From positions 34,197,437 to 34,261,436 of the forward strand of contig CP154956.1 of NCBI GenBank assembly GCA_039621445.1: a stretch of 64,000 nucleotides of DNA. Reading direction: 5' to 3'. The stretch is from Euglena gracilis (Eukaryota; Euglenida; Euglenophyceae; Euglenales). Below, in pieces: positions 1-12,359 of the stretch. Position 1 is the first letter of the stretch, and each line of letters opens with the position of its first letter. Made by a program: the position numbers and the translations under genes. The notes beneath the pieces were generated by a model. It searched no databases. It saw nothing but the letters and a program-made list of their open reading frames with translations, and was not told the DNA's origin.

Positions 1-358
1 CTGTGATTATATTTAGCGGCACACAAGTCCTGTGCCAGGGTTTCTGGTCATGAACATTTCTGGAAGTTTTCCAGTACAAAGCCCTGGAAAATCAGGATAC
101 ATGTGCTGGGAAAATGGGGCTTTGAGTATGCTTTTAAACAGAAAGATCCTGAAGGATCAAAGAAAAGGTCAATTTGATGAAAAATGTTGGTGTTCTGGTG
201 GGTTTTTTTCCAGGTCCCCAGGTCATCCCCTCAGAGTGGGCTCCCCTGGGGGTGCCTTGCAGGGTTTTTTATTCTTTTTCCCGGCAAACCAAAGTTCATC
301 TCACTCACTTGGTGGAAGTTGTGTTGTAGAACGATGACAAGGGCTCACAAGGACACAG

Positions 359-3356
359 GAACTGCGCCATTTTATGCTCCTGCCGGCAACTACTCTCCGG
401 CCTCTCCGCAGTACTCTCCAGCCTCCCCGCAGTATTCCCCCGGCCCACAGTCGTCGGCATTCTCCCCGCAGTACTCCCCGGCGTCACCCAAATACTCCCC
501 CGCCTCCCCGCTCTACACCGCCCCCTCGCCCAAATACTCCCCACAGTCCCCCGCCTACTCCCCCTCCTCCCCCAAGTACACTCCCATCACATCTGCGCTC
601 CTCTCGGACCCCCACGGAAAGGCGAGTGGGAATTTGCATGGTAGCCTGCTACAAGGAAGGACAGGCGGTTCGAAAATGCCCCCCCCCCGCGTGCCCACAG
701 AACTCAGCCCCCTTCCTCAATAGCACCCTGCGCACTTCCTAAAAAAGAAACCTCTATGCCGCCCATTTTGCTGCCCAGCGGACGAGCCCCCCCCCATCCA
801 AGACACGCAATGTTCTGAAAGCATGTGGCTGGCATAGCACGGGCATCAATGGTACACTGTCTGTCTGGGGGAGAAGGGCGGGGTGCCTTGTGCTATGGGG
901 TGCTTGCCCATGGCTGGCCCTGGGGGGGTTAGGTTTGGGTCCAGGTACCTGTTTCTTTGTGGGTTGGGGGGGGGGGTCGCTCACGCCAATACTCCCTCAG
1001 CCAGCCAGTCAGCGTTGGATGCCGCTCCCATCCGCCTTGCGCCACCTCCCCCACGTACAGCCCCACCCTGCCCGCCGCCCCCAAGCCGGTGGTCGTCAAG
1101 CAGGAGCCGGCGGAGGAGGACATCGGCGGCCTCAGCCCCATCTACAGCCCTCGCTCCCCGGTCTACACCCCAGCAACTTCCACAGGTCTGCATTTCATTC
1201 CGGCTGTCCAGCATGCTGACGGACGGGTCAGCCGTATCGTTAGGAATCGTTAGCGGCACAAGCAAGCTCTGACGGGCTCTGAAACAATTTCTGGCGTCCA
1301 TTTGAATTGCTGCATATTTATAAATAAAACAAATTTTGCGAGTTTTCAAAAAAAATTGTGAATTTGCAATAGCAGTGGCAGTGGCAGTATCCCTCAATTT
1401 ATTTGTACTTTGGAAAATCATTTTTGATGATTGGAGCCAAGGTTGTCCAGATTTTCTTTTGGTGGTCAAAGGATCTGATGGATTTTGGCTGGGTATTGGA
1501 AGGTCCAAAAAAATTCTCAATTGCGTTCAACACCTTTTTTTGTCCATTTGCTTTCTTTTTCTGTCTCCTGGGTGGACCGCTGTCTCTGGCGCTGGGGTGC
1601 AATTCTATTTGGACCCCACCTGTCTGATTTTTGTTGATTTCGTTAGAATTACCATTAAAACTGGGGTTGCCTTCGACGACCGGGTGTGGGGGGGGGTCCA
1701 GCCATCCAGGTGGGAAAAGGTTCTGGGTGGACACCCCGCCCCCCGGGGAGGTTGGGGTTCGGGGGGTGGGGGACCAGTGCTGGGCTGGACCCAGCTGGTG
1801 CCCAAAACCCTACAAAAAGGGGTCAAATCCAGCTGGGTGGATTTGGGTGGATTTTTCAGCCAAAGTTTTAAGGTAAATCTCAAAAAAAACCCCTCTAAAA
1901 CATCATCATCTGACCATTTTTGCACCTTTTTGCCAATTTTTTGGTGCTGATGAAGTTTCGGCTCAGCCCATCAAAGCCGAGCTGGCCCCAAATTTACTGT
2001 CCCAGATTTATTGAAGTGGAGGTGCAGGGTTGTATGGGAAGCTCCGCAGACATGAGGTAGGTGGTAGGGGGGGGGTCCCCCACCCCCCCGGGGGGGGTCA
2101 GGTGGTAGGGTTTTTTCTTTTGGTTTTGGTGTGGCTCTTATACAAGGCGCAGTGCCATGGGTCAGTGTGGGCATAGCCAAGCACCACGCTGCCCGCGGGC
2201 ACATCAACAGCCTGTGCCACTCGTAGAACAACACCAGGGACTGAAAAAGAAAAGGCACAAGGGACAAATGGGGTCGAGGGGATCAGGGTTCGGCGTTGAA
2301 CATCGTACGAGGGACTGAAGGGGTTGAGGGGGGGATGAATCCTCGCATTGAACACACCAAAAGAAGGCATCCGACAGAAGCCAAGGGGGGCAGGGGCAGG
2401 GGGAGTCGAGTTGGGGGGGCAAAGAGGCGAAGGTGGGGGTGTCCACCTCATCCCAAAAGTTTCTTGCCCGGTTGGCCGTGCCTTCGACACATTGTCCCCC
2501 CTCCCCCTCGCCTCACGCCACTAGGAGGCTGGGCACCACTGGGGTCTCGGTGGGATGGTGTGTCAGGTGGTAGGGGGGGTCCCCCACCCCACCCCCTCGT
2601 TTCGGAAGGGGGTGGTCCCCCCACCCCCATCCCTCCTCCTCTGCGGGGGCAAAAAAAATTCCGGCGCTTCGCATTGGGTGTGTATCTTGAGGCTCAATAT
2701 GAAAATTTGGCAAATTGGCCAAAATTGGTCGAGAAATGGTCGTAACTCGGGCTGGGTGGGGAGTTGCGGGGAATACTGTTAGATGGGGCATTTTATGGGC
2801 TTCAATTTAGGTCTCTGGACATTTCCTTTGATTCCCCGCCATTTTTGAGAAATTTCAGAAACATTTTTTGCCCCCCCAAAAACGGCCGAAATTTTGCACT
2901 CAACGGCGAGAAGTTCGGCGACCGAAAACAGGAGGTAGGAGGGGGGGTCCCCCCAGCCCCCTCCTCCGAGATTCCCGTGCAAGCCTGGGGAGGTGTCAGC
3001 AGCTCAGCTTGAAGCTGCTGGAAAAAGGTGCTGGTTTGCCCCCTCTGGCTTAAGAATTCCCTGTCTGAAGGGCGTTGCAAAATGAGTTTCGAGTCGGATG
3101 ACAACCTGGTGGATCGCTTGTTTGTAAACGACATTTTGGAGTGAGAACAAAATCTCATCAGCCGTTTGGGTCACACAGTTGGATGGCACCGCCCTGGGGT
3201 GACCGCCCCCATCGTTTGTTTCCCTCAGGGCCGCGGTCGCCCTCCAAGCCGCCAGGGGACAGCAGCCCCGCGGGCGCAGAGGACAGTGCCGTGTACAGCC
3301 CCGTTCTGCCTTCTGGGGACTTCCCCAGCCCTGCCTCAGAACCAGGCTTTTTCTAG
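359..3356 (+). CDS. RPB1: RNA polymerase II largest subunit, C-terminal exons (partial gene)
   Basis: These are the last exons of the catalytic subunit of nuclear RNA polymerase II and encode its C-terminal domain. Exon 1 (about 359-621) reads YSPASPQ twice, then [35 protein letters not shown] and YTPITSA. Exon 2 (about 1005-1185) has SPTYSPT, a [11 protein letters not shown] insert, LSPIYSP and SPVYTPA. Exon 3 (3229-3356) has AVYSPVLP and ends in TAG after EPGFF. The exon 2 donor is cacag/gtctg (gt at 1186) and the exon 3 acceptor is ccctcag (to 3228); this phase-1 join keeps the frame open. The exon 1 donor is either a GC-type site (aaag/gcgagt at 621) or gt at 641, and the matching acceptor is 1004 or 1008, so that junction is uncertain. 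The body of the gene lies left of the window. The CTD is known to recruit capping, splicing and polyadenylation factors. Codons end mostly in G or C, unlike the AT-richer introns. Confidence 0.87.
1186..3228 (+). other. Intron 2 of RPB1, carrying repeat debris
   Basis: The intron is bounded by gt at 1186 and ag at 3228. I see no conserved coding in it. It has many runs of 8 or more G or C (for example near 1686, 2090, 2575 and 2940). At about 2690-2960 it carries one copy of the repeat family that is tandemly arrayed at 52.1-53.6 kb; shared anchors are 'ctcgggctgggtggggagt', 'gggcttcaatttaggtctc' and 'atttcctttgatt'. Confidence 0.7.
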
Positions 3357-4510
3357 TGCACGGGGTGTGAACATCATTGGATTGTAGTTTCGGGTCCTCA
3401 GGGGTGTGACATTCATTTGTGCATCACCCAAAAGCGGTTCAGGCTTTTTTGGGGGGTGGGTATTTTTCCCCGTGACACGTATTGCATTGCGCATTTGGAT
3501 GGGGGGGTTGGACAGAAATTTCATTAAAAAAATATCTTGGTAAACTTTTGATTTTTAATTTATTTTAATTTAAGTTGTAAAAATTCTTTATTCCACCTGC
3601 TCAACAAGAACCAACGGAATCCAATCCAGGACATTTTCGAAAATATCTTGAAAACCATGGCTGAAGGTGGAGTCGATTTTTCAAAAATTTCCTTGTTGGA
3701 GGTGAAAAGTTGGTGGGTTTCCCTGTCAATGACGACGCCGTGTGTACCTGCTTGGGGGAGGAGATGCGTGTTCTCTGCCGCAGTGCAGACCCCTGCGCGT
3801 GCTGAGGGGCACATTTGCGCGTGATTGGGAAGACGGATGAAGACACCCTCTTTGCTGGTTTGAAGCAGGGTAACCCGAGGGTGCCCCTCCGGCCCATCCA
3901 CGTGCGCACATGCGCCCGTTTGAACACAACAAGCGCGCTCATGTGCGCACGATCTGGGGCTACTGCCACAGAGAGGGTGTGCAGAGTGAGGCGGTGCTTT
4001 GTGGGAAGGGGGTGCCAGCCGTCCCGCGGCATCTCCAGGCCCCAATGCTGAACGTTGGTGCAAAGGTGGGCCGTTTGCGGCGTGCGCTTCCATGCGTGCG
4101 CTGTTGTGTCCGTGTGCAGCGGCGCTGTTTTGGGAAAGGAGACACCATCACCTTAGTTTCAAGGTGGCCTGTTTGTGGGGTGGTGTTTCTTCTTACTGGG
4201 CCAAAAACTCCAAGAAATGATGTTTGTTTCTGGCAGCTGTGCCCTTGTTTCCAAAGGAATTTTCATAGTCGAAACATCGTTTTTTTGAATTAGGGTCCAG
4301 GATCCCCTGTTTTTTTTTGCAAGTCCGATTTCGACTCGTGTTCATGTTGCGTGCTATCTGGAGACCAGGTCCGTGAAGGGGGTATTTCAGGGATCTCAAA
4401 TTTGACCTGCCAATTGCGGTACCAGTTGTGGGACATCGCTACAAATCAGGGCGATTTGGGTGCGCTTCAGAACCAAGAGTGTGGATATTTCCACTGTACA
4501 GTCGGTCACC

Positions 4511-4537
4511 CTTGGTCTTGGTCTTGGTCTTGGTCTT
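4511..4537. repeat. TTGGTC hexamer microsatellite
   Basis: About four and a half uninterrupted TTGGTC units. No associated gene. Confidence 0.85.
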
Positions 4538-5956
4538 CAGTTCCCCCCGCCAATTTTGAAAAAACCCCCGCCAACGAACACGATGCAAGGAGGCCACTGT
4601 CCCCGCACAACACTGGGGGGCTGTTGGCCACGGAAGAGGGGTCTTTGGCGGCTGGGGTCGCGTGCACGTGCACACGATTGGGGGTCTCCAAGGAAAGATC
4701 ACACGCCTGAAAACGTGCTGTACAGGGGGATTAAGCTTTATTTGAACGGCGCTTGAGTGAAGCATCATCCATCTGCATGGGTTTTCGACCATAGGGCCCC
4801 ACTCATTCAGCCCTCAATCGCACAAGTGTGCACACAGCGTGTATGCATGGGCGCGCGTTTCCAGGTGCGCGCGCTTCGATGCTGAGTGTGGGTCCCTTTG
4901 GCTTGGGGTTTCCGGCACAGGCAGTGGATTCAGGTCACCTGCTGTGTGCTCCGCAGTCATTCGGCGGTCAACTTGTGGCCCTGCAGCCACTGCAGTGTTG
5001 TCGGCGAAGATTGTGTCTCAGTCTTCGCTCGTTCTGGGTGCCCCAGCAACAAGACATGCGCCAAACTGGAGGGGTCAGATCGCACACACGCGCTGAATTC
5101 TTCTCATCAAACCGGCGCAAATGTGATGCAAATGTGAATGAGGGGGTCAGCTTATGCGAAGGTGTACGTAAAAGAGGGGGTGTCCCCACGTGCGCAGGTG
5201 TGCGAGGTTGCGCCGTGCGATGTGTAATGTCGTTCCAGGCCGGTGTTTTCAAGCACCGCCTGGTGCCGGGCCGTAGACGGTCCGCGGTTTTTTTTGGCAA
5301 AAGCCTTAAGTGCCATTTATGCTGTCTAAGATTTCGGTATTGAAGGATTTTTCACTGTGTGTGGAGCAGTTTTTTTCGTGCTTTCCAACGAGGAAAAGTC
5401 AACAAATGTCAGACTATTTGGTCTGGGATTGGGGGCGATATTTGCCAGTATTATGCTTTTTTTTTGCCATCCTTGGTGCCATTTTCGACCATTTTACAAC
5501 TTTTTTGGTCACATTGGGCTGAGGCAGCTTCATGGAAGTGGGTCATCACCCCCTCGTACCCTCATAACCCCTCCCCGGGTCCAAGAAACCTGTGCGATTT
5601 GCAACCTTCTTGTTTGGGCTTCTGATTGGCTAACTCATTATACTCTTGGGAACCCACCGCACTTGGTCTGGGTCTTTTTTTAGGGTATTTTGATTTCAGT
5701 TGCGGCTGTTCATCCAGAGCATTCTGCTTTGATCCAATTCTGTACCTGGTTGCTACAAAAATGCCTGCCCGGAACAAGGCCATGGAGAAAATTCTCCCAA
5801 GTTGGGTGAGCTTGCTCCTTCAAGGTCATGACCGTACACAAACTCCCCCCCACAAATAACCTGGCGGGGCCCTTGCTCCTGGCATTGGCCAAATAATTTG
5901 GCGGGGGGGGGATTCAAATTACCCAAAGTTGGCACCTTGGAATGGGAGCAGGCACC

Positions 5957-6064
5957 TACGGCCGACCAGGGCCGACCAGGGCCAACTATTATTTTCAGGA
6001 CCCCCGTAGGTGGGGGTTCCGACCGGGCCGACCAGGGCCGACCAGGGCCGACCAGGGCCGACTT
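5957..6064. repeat. GGCCGACCAG decamer array, first cluster
   Basis: Two groups of direct decamers (GGCCGACCAG) lie at about 5957-5985 and 6026-6062. Between them is an inverted pair, cacctacgg (left) and ccgtaggtg (right), that could fold back. The same decamer recurs at 6690-6726 beside another cacctatggcc motif, so the unit is dispersed locally. Confidence 0.8.
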
Positions 6065-6138
6065 GCATGTGTGGTTGGCCGACCGAAGGGGAATGGATGA
6101 AGGAATTCGGCAGCTTTCCCTCTGGAACAAGCACCTCT

Positions 6139-6262
6139 GATGATGCTGGGCGATGCAGGGCAATGCTGGGTGATGCTGGATTTTTGGAGACCAGAGGTGG
6201 GGTTCCGATGCTGGGCAATGCTGGGCGATGCATGGTGTTGCTGGGCGATGCTGTGTGATGCT
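6139..6262. repeat. Imperfect GATGCTGGGC repeats
   Basis: Decamers of the form gatgctgggc/aatgctgggt recur about ten times in two blocks (6139-6180 and 6206-6262), separated by a 25-bp spacer. Imperfect and probably ageing; no coding association seen. Confidence 0.75.
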
Positions 6263-6689
6263 GGCATTTTTTTTGCATATTTTGAAGAACTAAACCCATT
6301 TTTGTATAATTTTCTCACAAATCTCCAGTTTTACACCCATCTTGGCCATTATGGACCAGTTTTTGCTAATTTGGGGGCTATGTGTCGCTGATTTGGCAAA
6401 GATTGGGCTAATTTGGGTCAATCTGAGCAAATTTTTATGGCATTTTGGCCATTTTGCGTCCTTTTGGTAATTTTGGGTCATTTTTCACAATCTTTTGTGG
6501 ATTTTGTTGGCGTTTTTGGGTAATTTTTGGTTATTTCAAGCCATTTTAGGTCATTTTGGTTATTTTGGGGAGCCAATGGAGGCCTTATGGGGCACTTCCT
6601 TTTGATATTGGCGAGACAATTCAGAAAATCATTGCATCCCTTCACATTTTTTCTGTGAAGGATACCCCCACCTATGGCCGATTATTTGC

Positions 6690-6726
6690 CGACCAGGGCC
6701 GACCAGGGCCGACCAGGGCCGACCAG
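6690..6726. repeat. GGCCGACCAG decamer array, second cluster
   Basis: Three to four copies of the same decamer found at 5957-6064, again immediately after a ccacctatggccga stretch. Confidence 0.8.
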
Positions 6727-8682
6727 AGCACCAAAATGGGAAGTGACCATAGGTGTCTGAATGGGAGTGAATCACAGTAATTTGCCGGGGGACAACCAAT
6801 CAAACCGTATGGGAAAAAAAACCGGGCAGCGCTCTCGTTCCAGAATCCTTATTCGGCAGAGAGTTCCTGCTCCCCAATAGACACCTTGGGCATTTTGGCC
6901 TTGTGAGGCCCTGCTTCGCCGGCGGTCACAAGGTCTTTGCATTTCGGCCCCGGTTACCCTTCCAATTTTCCAAGGGAGCGCGATTTCTCATTTTCCCAGG
7001 CACCAGGCAGATATTTTTTTCAGAGATTTTTTTAAAGCCTCTGTTCCCAGGACCCTCCCCCAATGGGCCAGGGAGAGGCGGGCTTTTCAAAGGGGGAAAC
7101 CCCTTCGTTTGGCAATTGATGACAGACAAGAAAAGAGGTCAATTTGGGTGTTGTGGTTGGTGTGGGCGGGATGCTCATCGCTGTGAGCGAGGGAGGGAGA
7201 AGATGCCAGACACCTGCTGGTGAGGCTTTGTCGGCCTGCGTGAGGGTATTACAGTTGTGGGGCCTTTGTTTCTTGCTGAATGCTTGCAGCCCAAATTTTT
7301 TTTCATTTTGATTGACTGTTTATTCAATTTGAGATGAATGGGTTGTTTGCACCCCCCCCCCCCCCGAGCTCACCCAAGGCACCAACCAGCCAACGAGCTG
7401 ATGTCTCTGACTTGGGACTGACCAGTTGCCGAACTTCCAAACAGATATCACTTGATTTGACATGACGCACGTATGACTTGCACCGTTGGGCTTTATTGCC
7501 AGGGCTTTATTGGTCTTGTCTGATGCAGGAAATTTTGTAAACCTGTCTCAATCCTCACCCGAATTGCATTCTCCAGCTTATTTCTTTGTTGTGATTTTTC
7601 CAGATGGTGGGTTGGTTTTTGGTTGTATTTTATTTTTGGTTGAAAATTCTTTTCACACCAACGTCGTGTTCAAATTTCGACAAATTGTTCAAATGCATAA
7701 TTTGCTTGCGTGGGGAAAAGTGCAGTCGAAGCATACATCTCTCTAAGGTTTTGCGAACCCCCCCGGGGGGGGGGGGGCGGCTGCAGCCAGCCCCGATTTG
7801 GGCCCAGCCCAGCCGCAGCAGCACCCCCCGGGGGGGGGGGGGTGCTGCTTGCCCAGCTAGCCAGCCCCTTTTTTGGGGGTCCAGCCCAAAATTTTTCGGC
7901 GCAAAGCGCCGAAATTTTTTGAAAAATTGTGTTCAAAAGTGGCCAAAAATGGGGTTTGGGGGGCGTTTGGGGCATTTTTGGGGGGTTTCAGATGCATCAT
8001 TTCTTCAAAACTGTGTTCTGCAGGTCATTTTTGGGCATTTTTCCGATTTCAGTCCAGCTCGCCCCGGTTCGGTCCAGCCGGGGCCCAGCCCCCCCCCCCC
8101 CCCCCTTAGTTCTTGTCTGTTTATGGCCGGCGCTAACTTCGCCCCCCCCCCCCGGGAGGGGGCGGGCTAGCCAGCCCAAATTTCTAGCCAGCCCAAATTT
8201 CTAGCCCTAGCCCAGCATCCCCCCCCCGGGGTCTTTAAAGAGATGTATGAGTCGAAGCTGGTGGCTTTTTTTGAAGCATTTTTGAAGTGGAGTTTTTGGG
8301 GGTTTTGACAGGTTCACAAACATATAATAACTTGTAAGTTTAAGTTCATGGGAATTGAATTTTTGGAGTGGCTCTGTTTCGGGATTGGCTGGCTGTCCAA
8401 CTACCACCCACCAAATGGAAGAATTGAATTTTTTGAAAACAATTTGTTTCAAGTTTTTCGACCTAATCATGGCTGAAATTGTTTGGCTGAAATTTCAACG
8501 AAATGTTCTATCAGGTGTTTCGTGTTCTGATCCCGGTTTTCCAGTGGAAAAAAAACCAGGACCAGAATACGGAACACAATTGAAACCGCCTTCGTAGCAC
8601 ACGATGTAAACCAGGTTTTGAATAGTGCTGAGCTCTTAATGTAACCCCCCCTTGATAGAAGCACGGGGCCGCTACAAGCGCA

Positions 8683-8852
8683 GGGTCCAAATAAAAGCGC
8701 ACCCCCCGCCGCCGAAGGCGGCTGTCCGCTACAAGCGCACCCCCCATTTTGATGGGATCTCTCAAGGAAAATCAACAAAAATCGCGCAGGTAGGGTCCAA
8801 ATAGAAGCGCATCCCCCGCCGCCGGAGGCGGCAGTCCCGTATAAGCACACCC
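8683..8852. repeat. Two-unit direct repeat with GC hairpins
   Basis: Units at 8683-8743 and 8793-8852 are 110 bp apart. Both begin gggtccaaata(a/g)aagcgca and contain a hairpin, gccgccgaaggcggc in the first and gccgccggaggcggc in the second. The loop base differs but the stem is preserved. The pair lies directly upstream of DIRS element A. Confidence 0.75.
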
Positions 8853-8894
8853 GTGCCTCTATTTGGGGTTAATGGAAGGCCGAAAAGACTAGCA

Positions 8895-8940
8895 GACCAT
8901 TCGGGCTTCGCACCTTCAGGGGGTGAGATCCTGCTTTGTG
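8895..8940 (+). repeat. Left ITR of DIRS A
   Basis: Starts gaccattcgggcttcgcac and runs through the gggtgagatcctg stretch. It is the reverse complement of 13217-13252, with a few mismatches. Confidence 0.85.
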
Positions 8941-9041
8941 TGCCGGCTGTTTTGTTGTTTGTGTTCTTTTTTGGCGGGGTGCTTCTTACTGCTTTTTGGT
9001 GCCGGAGTTGGCGGATATTAACGTCCTTCGACAACATCAAA

Positions 9042-10215
9042 ATGGCAACGTACGCAGAAATCTTGACATCAGAGGAAGAATCAGTTTTCAACAATTCGTG
9101 GAGCGAGCTCTTTTTCAACGGGGACAAGGTGGCGAAGCTATTGGCGGAGTCGTCCCCGGAATCCCTCGTCGCCGTCATCGCGGCCGGGCAGAACTGGCTG
9201 GGAGGCGGATGGCACACGACGAAGTGCGCAAAGAAGGTCCACGAGTTGACCCAGGTGGCGATGGTCTCCAGCCAAGTCGGAGACTACAGGAATTCGTTCT
9301 TGTACTCGGTGGCGTTGGCAGGAAGTGTGGAGGTACCACTGATAGACTTGGGGCAGACAGCAGCGGACGTGGCGTTCAAGTTGGCGGATAGTTGGCTGGA
9401 GAAGAGTTCGAAGAAAGACAAAGGGATGACGCCACGAGCGGAGCGGTCCGCGATGGAGGAGGACGGAGAAGACGAGGAGGACAACGACAACGACGACGCG
9501 GAAGAACGGCTCCCCTGGCAGGAAGAACTGGCGCCCCTGGCGCCAGAGCTGGCAGCGTGCCTTCGGCACGTCGAAAAGGGAGTGAGACTCCCCTGGAAGA
9601 TGGTCCTGGGGGAGCTGCCCAGGTATAACGGGATGAAAAGTCGTGCAGAGGATAACAATCACAACGCAGACGGCAAAGGGGCCTGGGATACACAATTGAA
9701 GTCATGGCAACAAAAGATGTTACACCTGGAAAGGATGGTGGCATGCCTGTATGGCAGTGTGGAGACAGATTATCAAATATTGGCACAACAATTGTTTTTT
9801 GCTGTAGCAGAGATGGAACAGACACTGCTGAAGGAGAGGAAGAGGTGCAGCATTCCAGGGGCAATCCCCAGCACCAACAACGGGCTGTTCTCCAAAGAAG
9901 ACCTGGCTGTGGACAAAGCCCAATGGGCTCTGAATCAAGCAGGCTTGGCAACAGCCTTTTCAAGACATTCTATGTCTCATTTTCCCATCCCCACAGGAAA
10001 TAAAGGATTTAAGTTCAAGTGGGGCAAAGGCAAAGGCTATGGCAGCCAAGGCAAGGCTGGGAGAGGAAAAGGCTATGGCAGCCTGTGGAAGAACCCAGGG
10101 TGGCAGAAGGGGTATGGATACCCTACTGAATCTTCCCACTCCCTACTCATGCCCACAGGAAAGGCAAGGGCAAAGCCTGAAGCATCAAAGCCTGAAGCAT
10201 CAAAGTCCCCAAGAA
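9042..10215 (+). CDS. DIRS A Gag-like protein
   Basis: The frame opens at ATG 9042 (MATYAEILTSEEE), just after the left ITR. That start is preferred because upstream codons lie inside the ITR. The N-terminal 130 residues are mixed alpha-type sequence. A very acidic run (EEDGEDEEDNDNDDAEE) follows near residue 140. The C-terminal part is glycine-, tyrosine- and lysine-rich (KGKGYGS repeats near 10025-10085), a plausible nucleic-acid-binding tail in place of zinc knuckles. The same GYGS or QGHGGQ repeat style occurs in elements B and C/H. The pol frame opens at about 10039 in the +1 register and overlaps the end of this ORF. The boundary given is approximate because the frame stays open in a shadow register. 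Function is inferred from position. Confidence 0.65.
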
Positions 10216-12359
10216 GGGGTGAAGCCATCACAGCCAGACCATCAATGGAGTGGGGGAGAGACCCCCCAGCTGAGCTCCATGGAGGAGGTAATCCCCCTGC
10301 TGACCCCTGCTCTGAAGCCATCCCCAGTCTGGCAAGGGCTCATGGGGACAGGGGCCTGGCCCAGCACAAACTCCCCCCCTATGGAATGGGAGAGAGGAAT
10401 CATTCAAAGCCTGGATTTCAGAGAAAGGGCATGGGAAAAGGTGCCTCTGTTTCAGAGGCTAAGAAAATGTCTGCCATGGTGGCAGGAAAATGCAAATCAG
10501 TGGGTAGTAGCACTAATTCAAAAAGGTGTGCAGCCAGACCACCCCCTACCCCTGTGTATGTCAAAAAGGCAGCAGCAAAAGTCAGTGCAGGAAATCAGCC
10601 TGGCCTCCAAAATCTTGCAGGAGTACCAAGAAAGTGGGGCAACCAAAAAAGTACAAAATGCCCAAGACACTGCCCATCTGGTACCCTGGTTTGTGTTGTC
10701 CAAACCAGAAGGGGAGGGGGTCAAGCATCGACTTATCACAGATTGTCGAGATCTAAATCAACTTTGCTGTCCAGAGAAGTTCTCTTTGGAAAACATGTCC
10801 ACAATTTTCCCCACTCTGAAAAAGGGGGATTGGGCAGTCAAACTAGATTTGAAAGATGCATACTTTCATCTGGGTCTGGAAAACGATTTCAAAAAATTTG
10901 TCAGAATTCAAGTGGGATCAGACCTGTGGGAGTTTCAGGGGGCCTGTTTTGGCCTAAGCACCCTCCCAAAATTGTTCATGTCACTAATGAAAGTTCTGTT
11001 AAAACTGTGGAGGTCAAAGGGAATGCAGGTGTTCGTCTATTTGGACGACATCATTCTGTTTGGTTCAACAGAAAATTTGGCGAAAAAACATTTACTGCAA
11101 ATGCTGGACACATTAGGAGAGTCTGGGTTCAAGGTCAGCCAGAAAAAGTCTGTGTTTACTCCCACACAAAGGCTGCAGCATTTGGGGTTCATCATAGACT
11201 TGGAAAAAGGTCAGCTGGAGGTGCCCCCACACAAACTAAAAACTATCAGAAAGGAACTGGGCAAGGTGGTGCTGGCCCAAAAACTAAGTTGCAGAAAGGT
11301 AGCCAGCATTCTGGGGCAAGTCAGAAGTTACCTCCCTGCTCTGCCATTTTTAAGGCTGGTAACCCAGGAGCTGTTAAAGTTCAGCCAGATGCACCAAGAA
11401 AGGGGCTGGGCTTTTTGCATCGACATTCCAGAAAGGCTGAAAGGGGAAATCAAAGTGCTGAAGGCATACTTGCAGCCAGGCCTGGGCAGGCCTTTCCTGC
11501 AACAGGCAAAAAGGGTGCTCCATTCAGACTCCTCCACATGGGCATGGGGGGGAGTGGATTCATCCCAAAATCAAATCATCAAGAATTTTGGAGGGAGAAA
11601 AATTGCTTACACATAAATGTGAAAGAACTGATGGCAGCTGTTCAGACAGTAAAAGCATTTGCCCAGCCAGGGGAGACAGTGCTGTTAAATGTAGACAATC
11701 AGGTAGCACTGAGTTACCTTACCAAATGGGGAGGCAGAAAAACACACCTCAATCAGATTTTGGAACCCCTGTTTCATTGGTGTTGGGAAAACCAAGTTCA
11801 GTTGCAGGTTCAGTGGGTTCCTTCAGCAGCAATGTTGGCAGACCCCCTCACAAGGTGGGATCAAGACAGGGGGGATTATACCCTGTGCCCAAGACTGTTC
11901 ACCCAAATTTTGAGGTTCTTCAGAAAGGACGTTGCTCCAGACACAGACATGTTTGCATCTCCAGGAAATGCAAAAATCCAAAAATTTGTGGCCAGATGGC
12001 CACACCACCAGGCTTTTCTGGTGGATGCATTGAAATGCGACCTGAGCTCAGCCAAAGAGGTTTATGCCAACCCCCCATGGAAGGTAATTTTTCCATGGCT
12101 CATCAGACTGAGGCTGAACAAGCAGGTGAAATGTCTTTTGGTGACACCCATGTGGGTTTCGAGTCCATGGTGGCCCCTATTAATCAAAATGTCCAAACCA
12201 GGGACAGGAATGTTGGTCTTACCCCCCAGGGAAGGCATGTTCAGCAACTGTTGGGGGCAATCAATGCCAAATCCAAAATGGCCCCTGGCTTGCACAGTGG
12301 TATCAGGTTCCTTTTGGAACAGCAAAAAATGTCATATCAAGACATTGAAAATGTCCTGA
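10039..12359 (+). CDS. DIRS A pol: reverse transcriptase, RNase H, Dam-like domain (one frame break)
   Basis: The polymerase region copies the element's RNA. RT motifs in order are DCRDLNQ, VKLDLKDAYFHL, GLSTLP and the catalytic YLDD at 11038-11049. RNase H follows (HSDSSTWAWGG near 11520, then KELMAAV and VDNQVALSYL). The downstream domain reads DTDMFASPGN, VDALKCDL and YANPPWKVI (NPPW at about 12069). This matches the Dam-like N6-adenine methyltransferase segment known in DIRS elements. The RT part is in one register and stops at 11616. The RNase H and methyltransferase part continues in the neighbouring register from about 11590. A T-run at that point is one base shorter than in element B, so this looks like a single-base loss. 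The ORF ends at TAA 12359, overlapping the recombinase start. Confidence 0.85.

Larger units (their letters stand above)
3357..8611. other. Gene-free region downstream of RPB1
   Basis: No open frame here shows a recognisable domain or retroelement motif. The stretch holds simple and short tandem repeats (a TTGGTC hexamer at 4511-4537, GGCCGACCAG decamers, GATGCTGGGC-type units), and very long C and G runs that form perfect or near-perfect hairpins at 7757-7840 and 8085-8235. I see no clear poly(A) signal close after the RPB1 stop; an AT-rich attaaaaaaat lies near 3523. Confidence 0.6.

Noticed and set aside
32-337. ORF upstream of the first CTD exon as RPB1 coding
   Set aside because: The sequence lacks heptads and polymerase motifs, and the exon is better explained by the cag acceptor at 358.
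10260-11590. Long open frame across RT in the register of the DIRS A gag (part of a 1168-codon ORF)
   Set aside because: The residues are meaningless between 10260 and 11590. The RT motifs are in the +1 register. The ORF is long only because gag and the RNase H segment share its frame.
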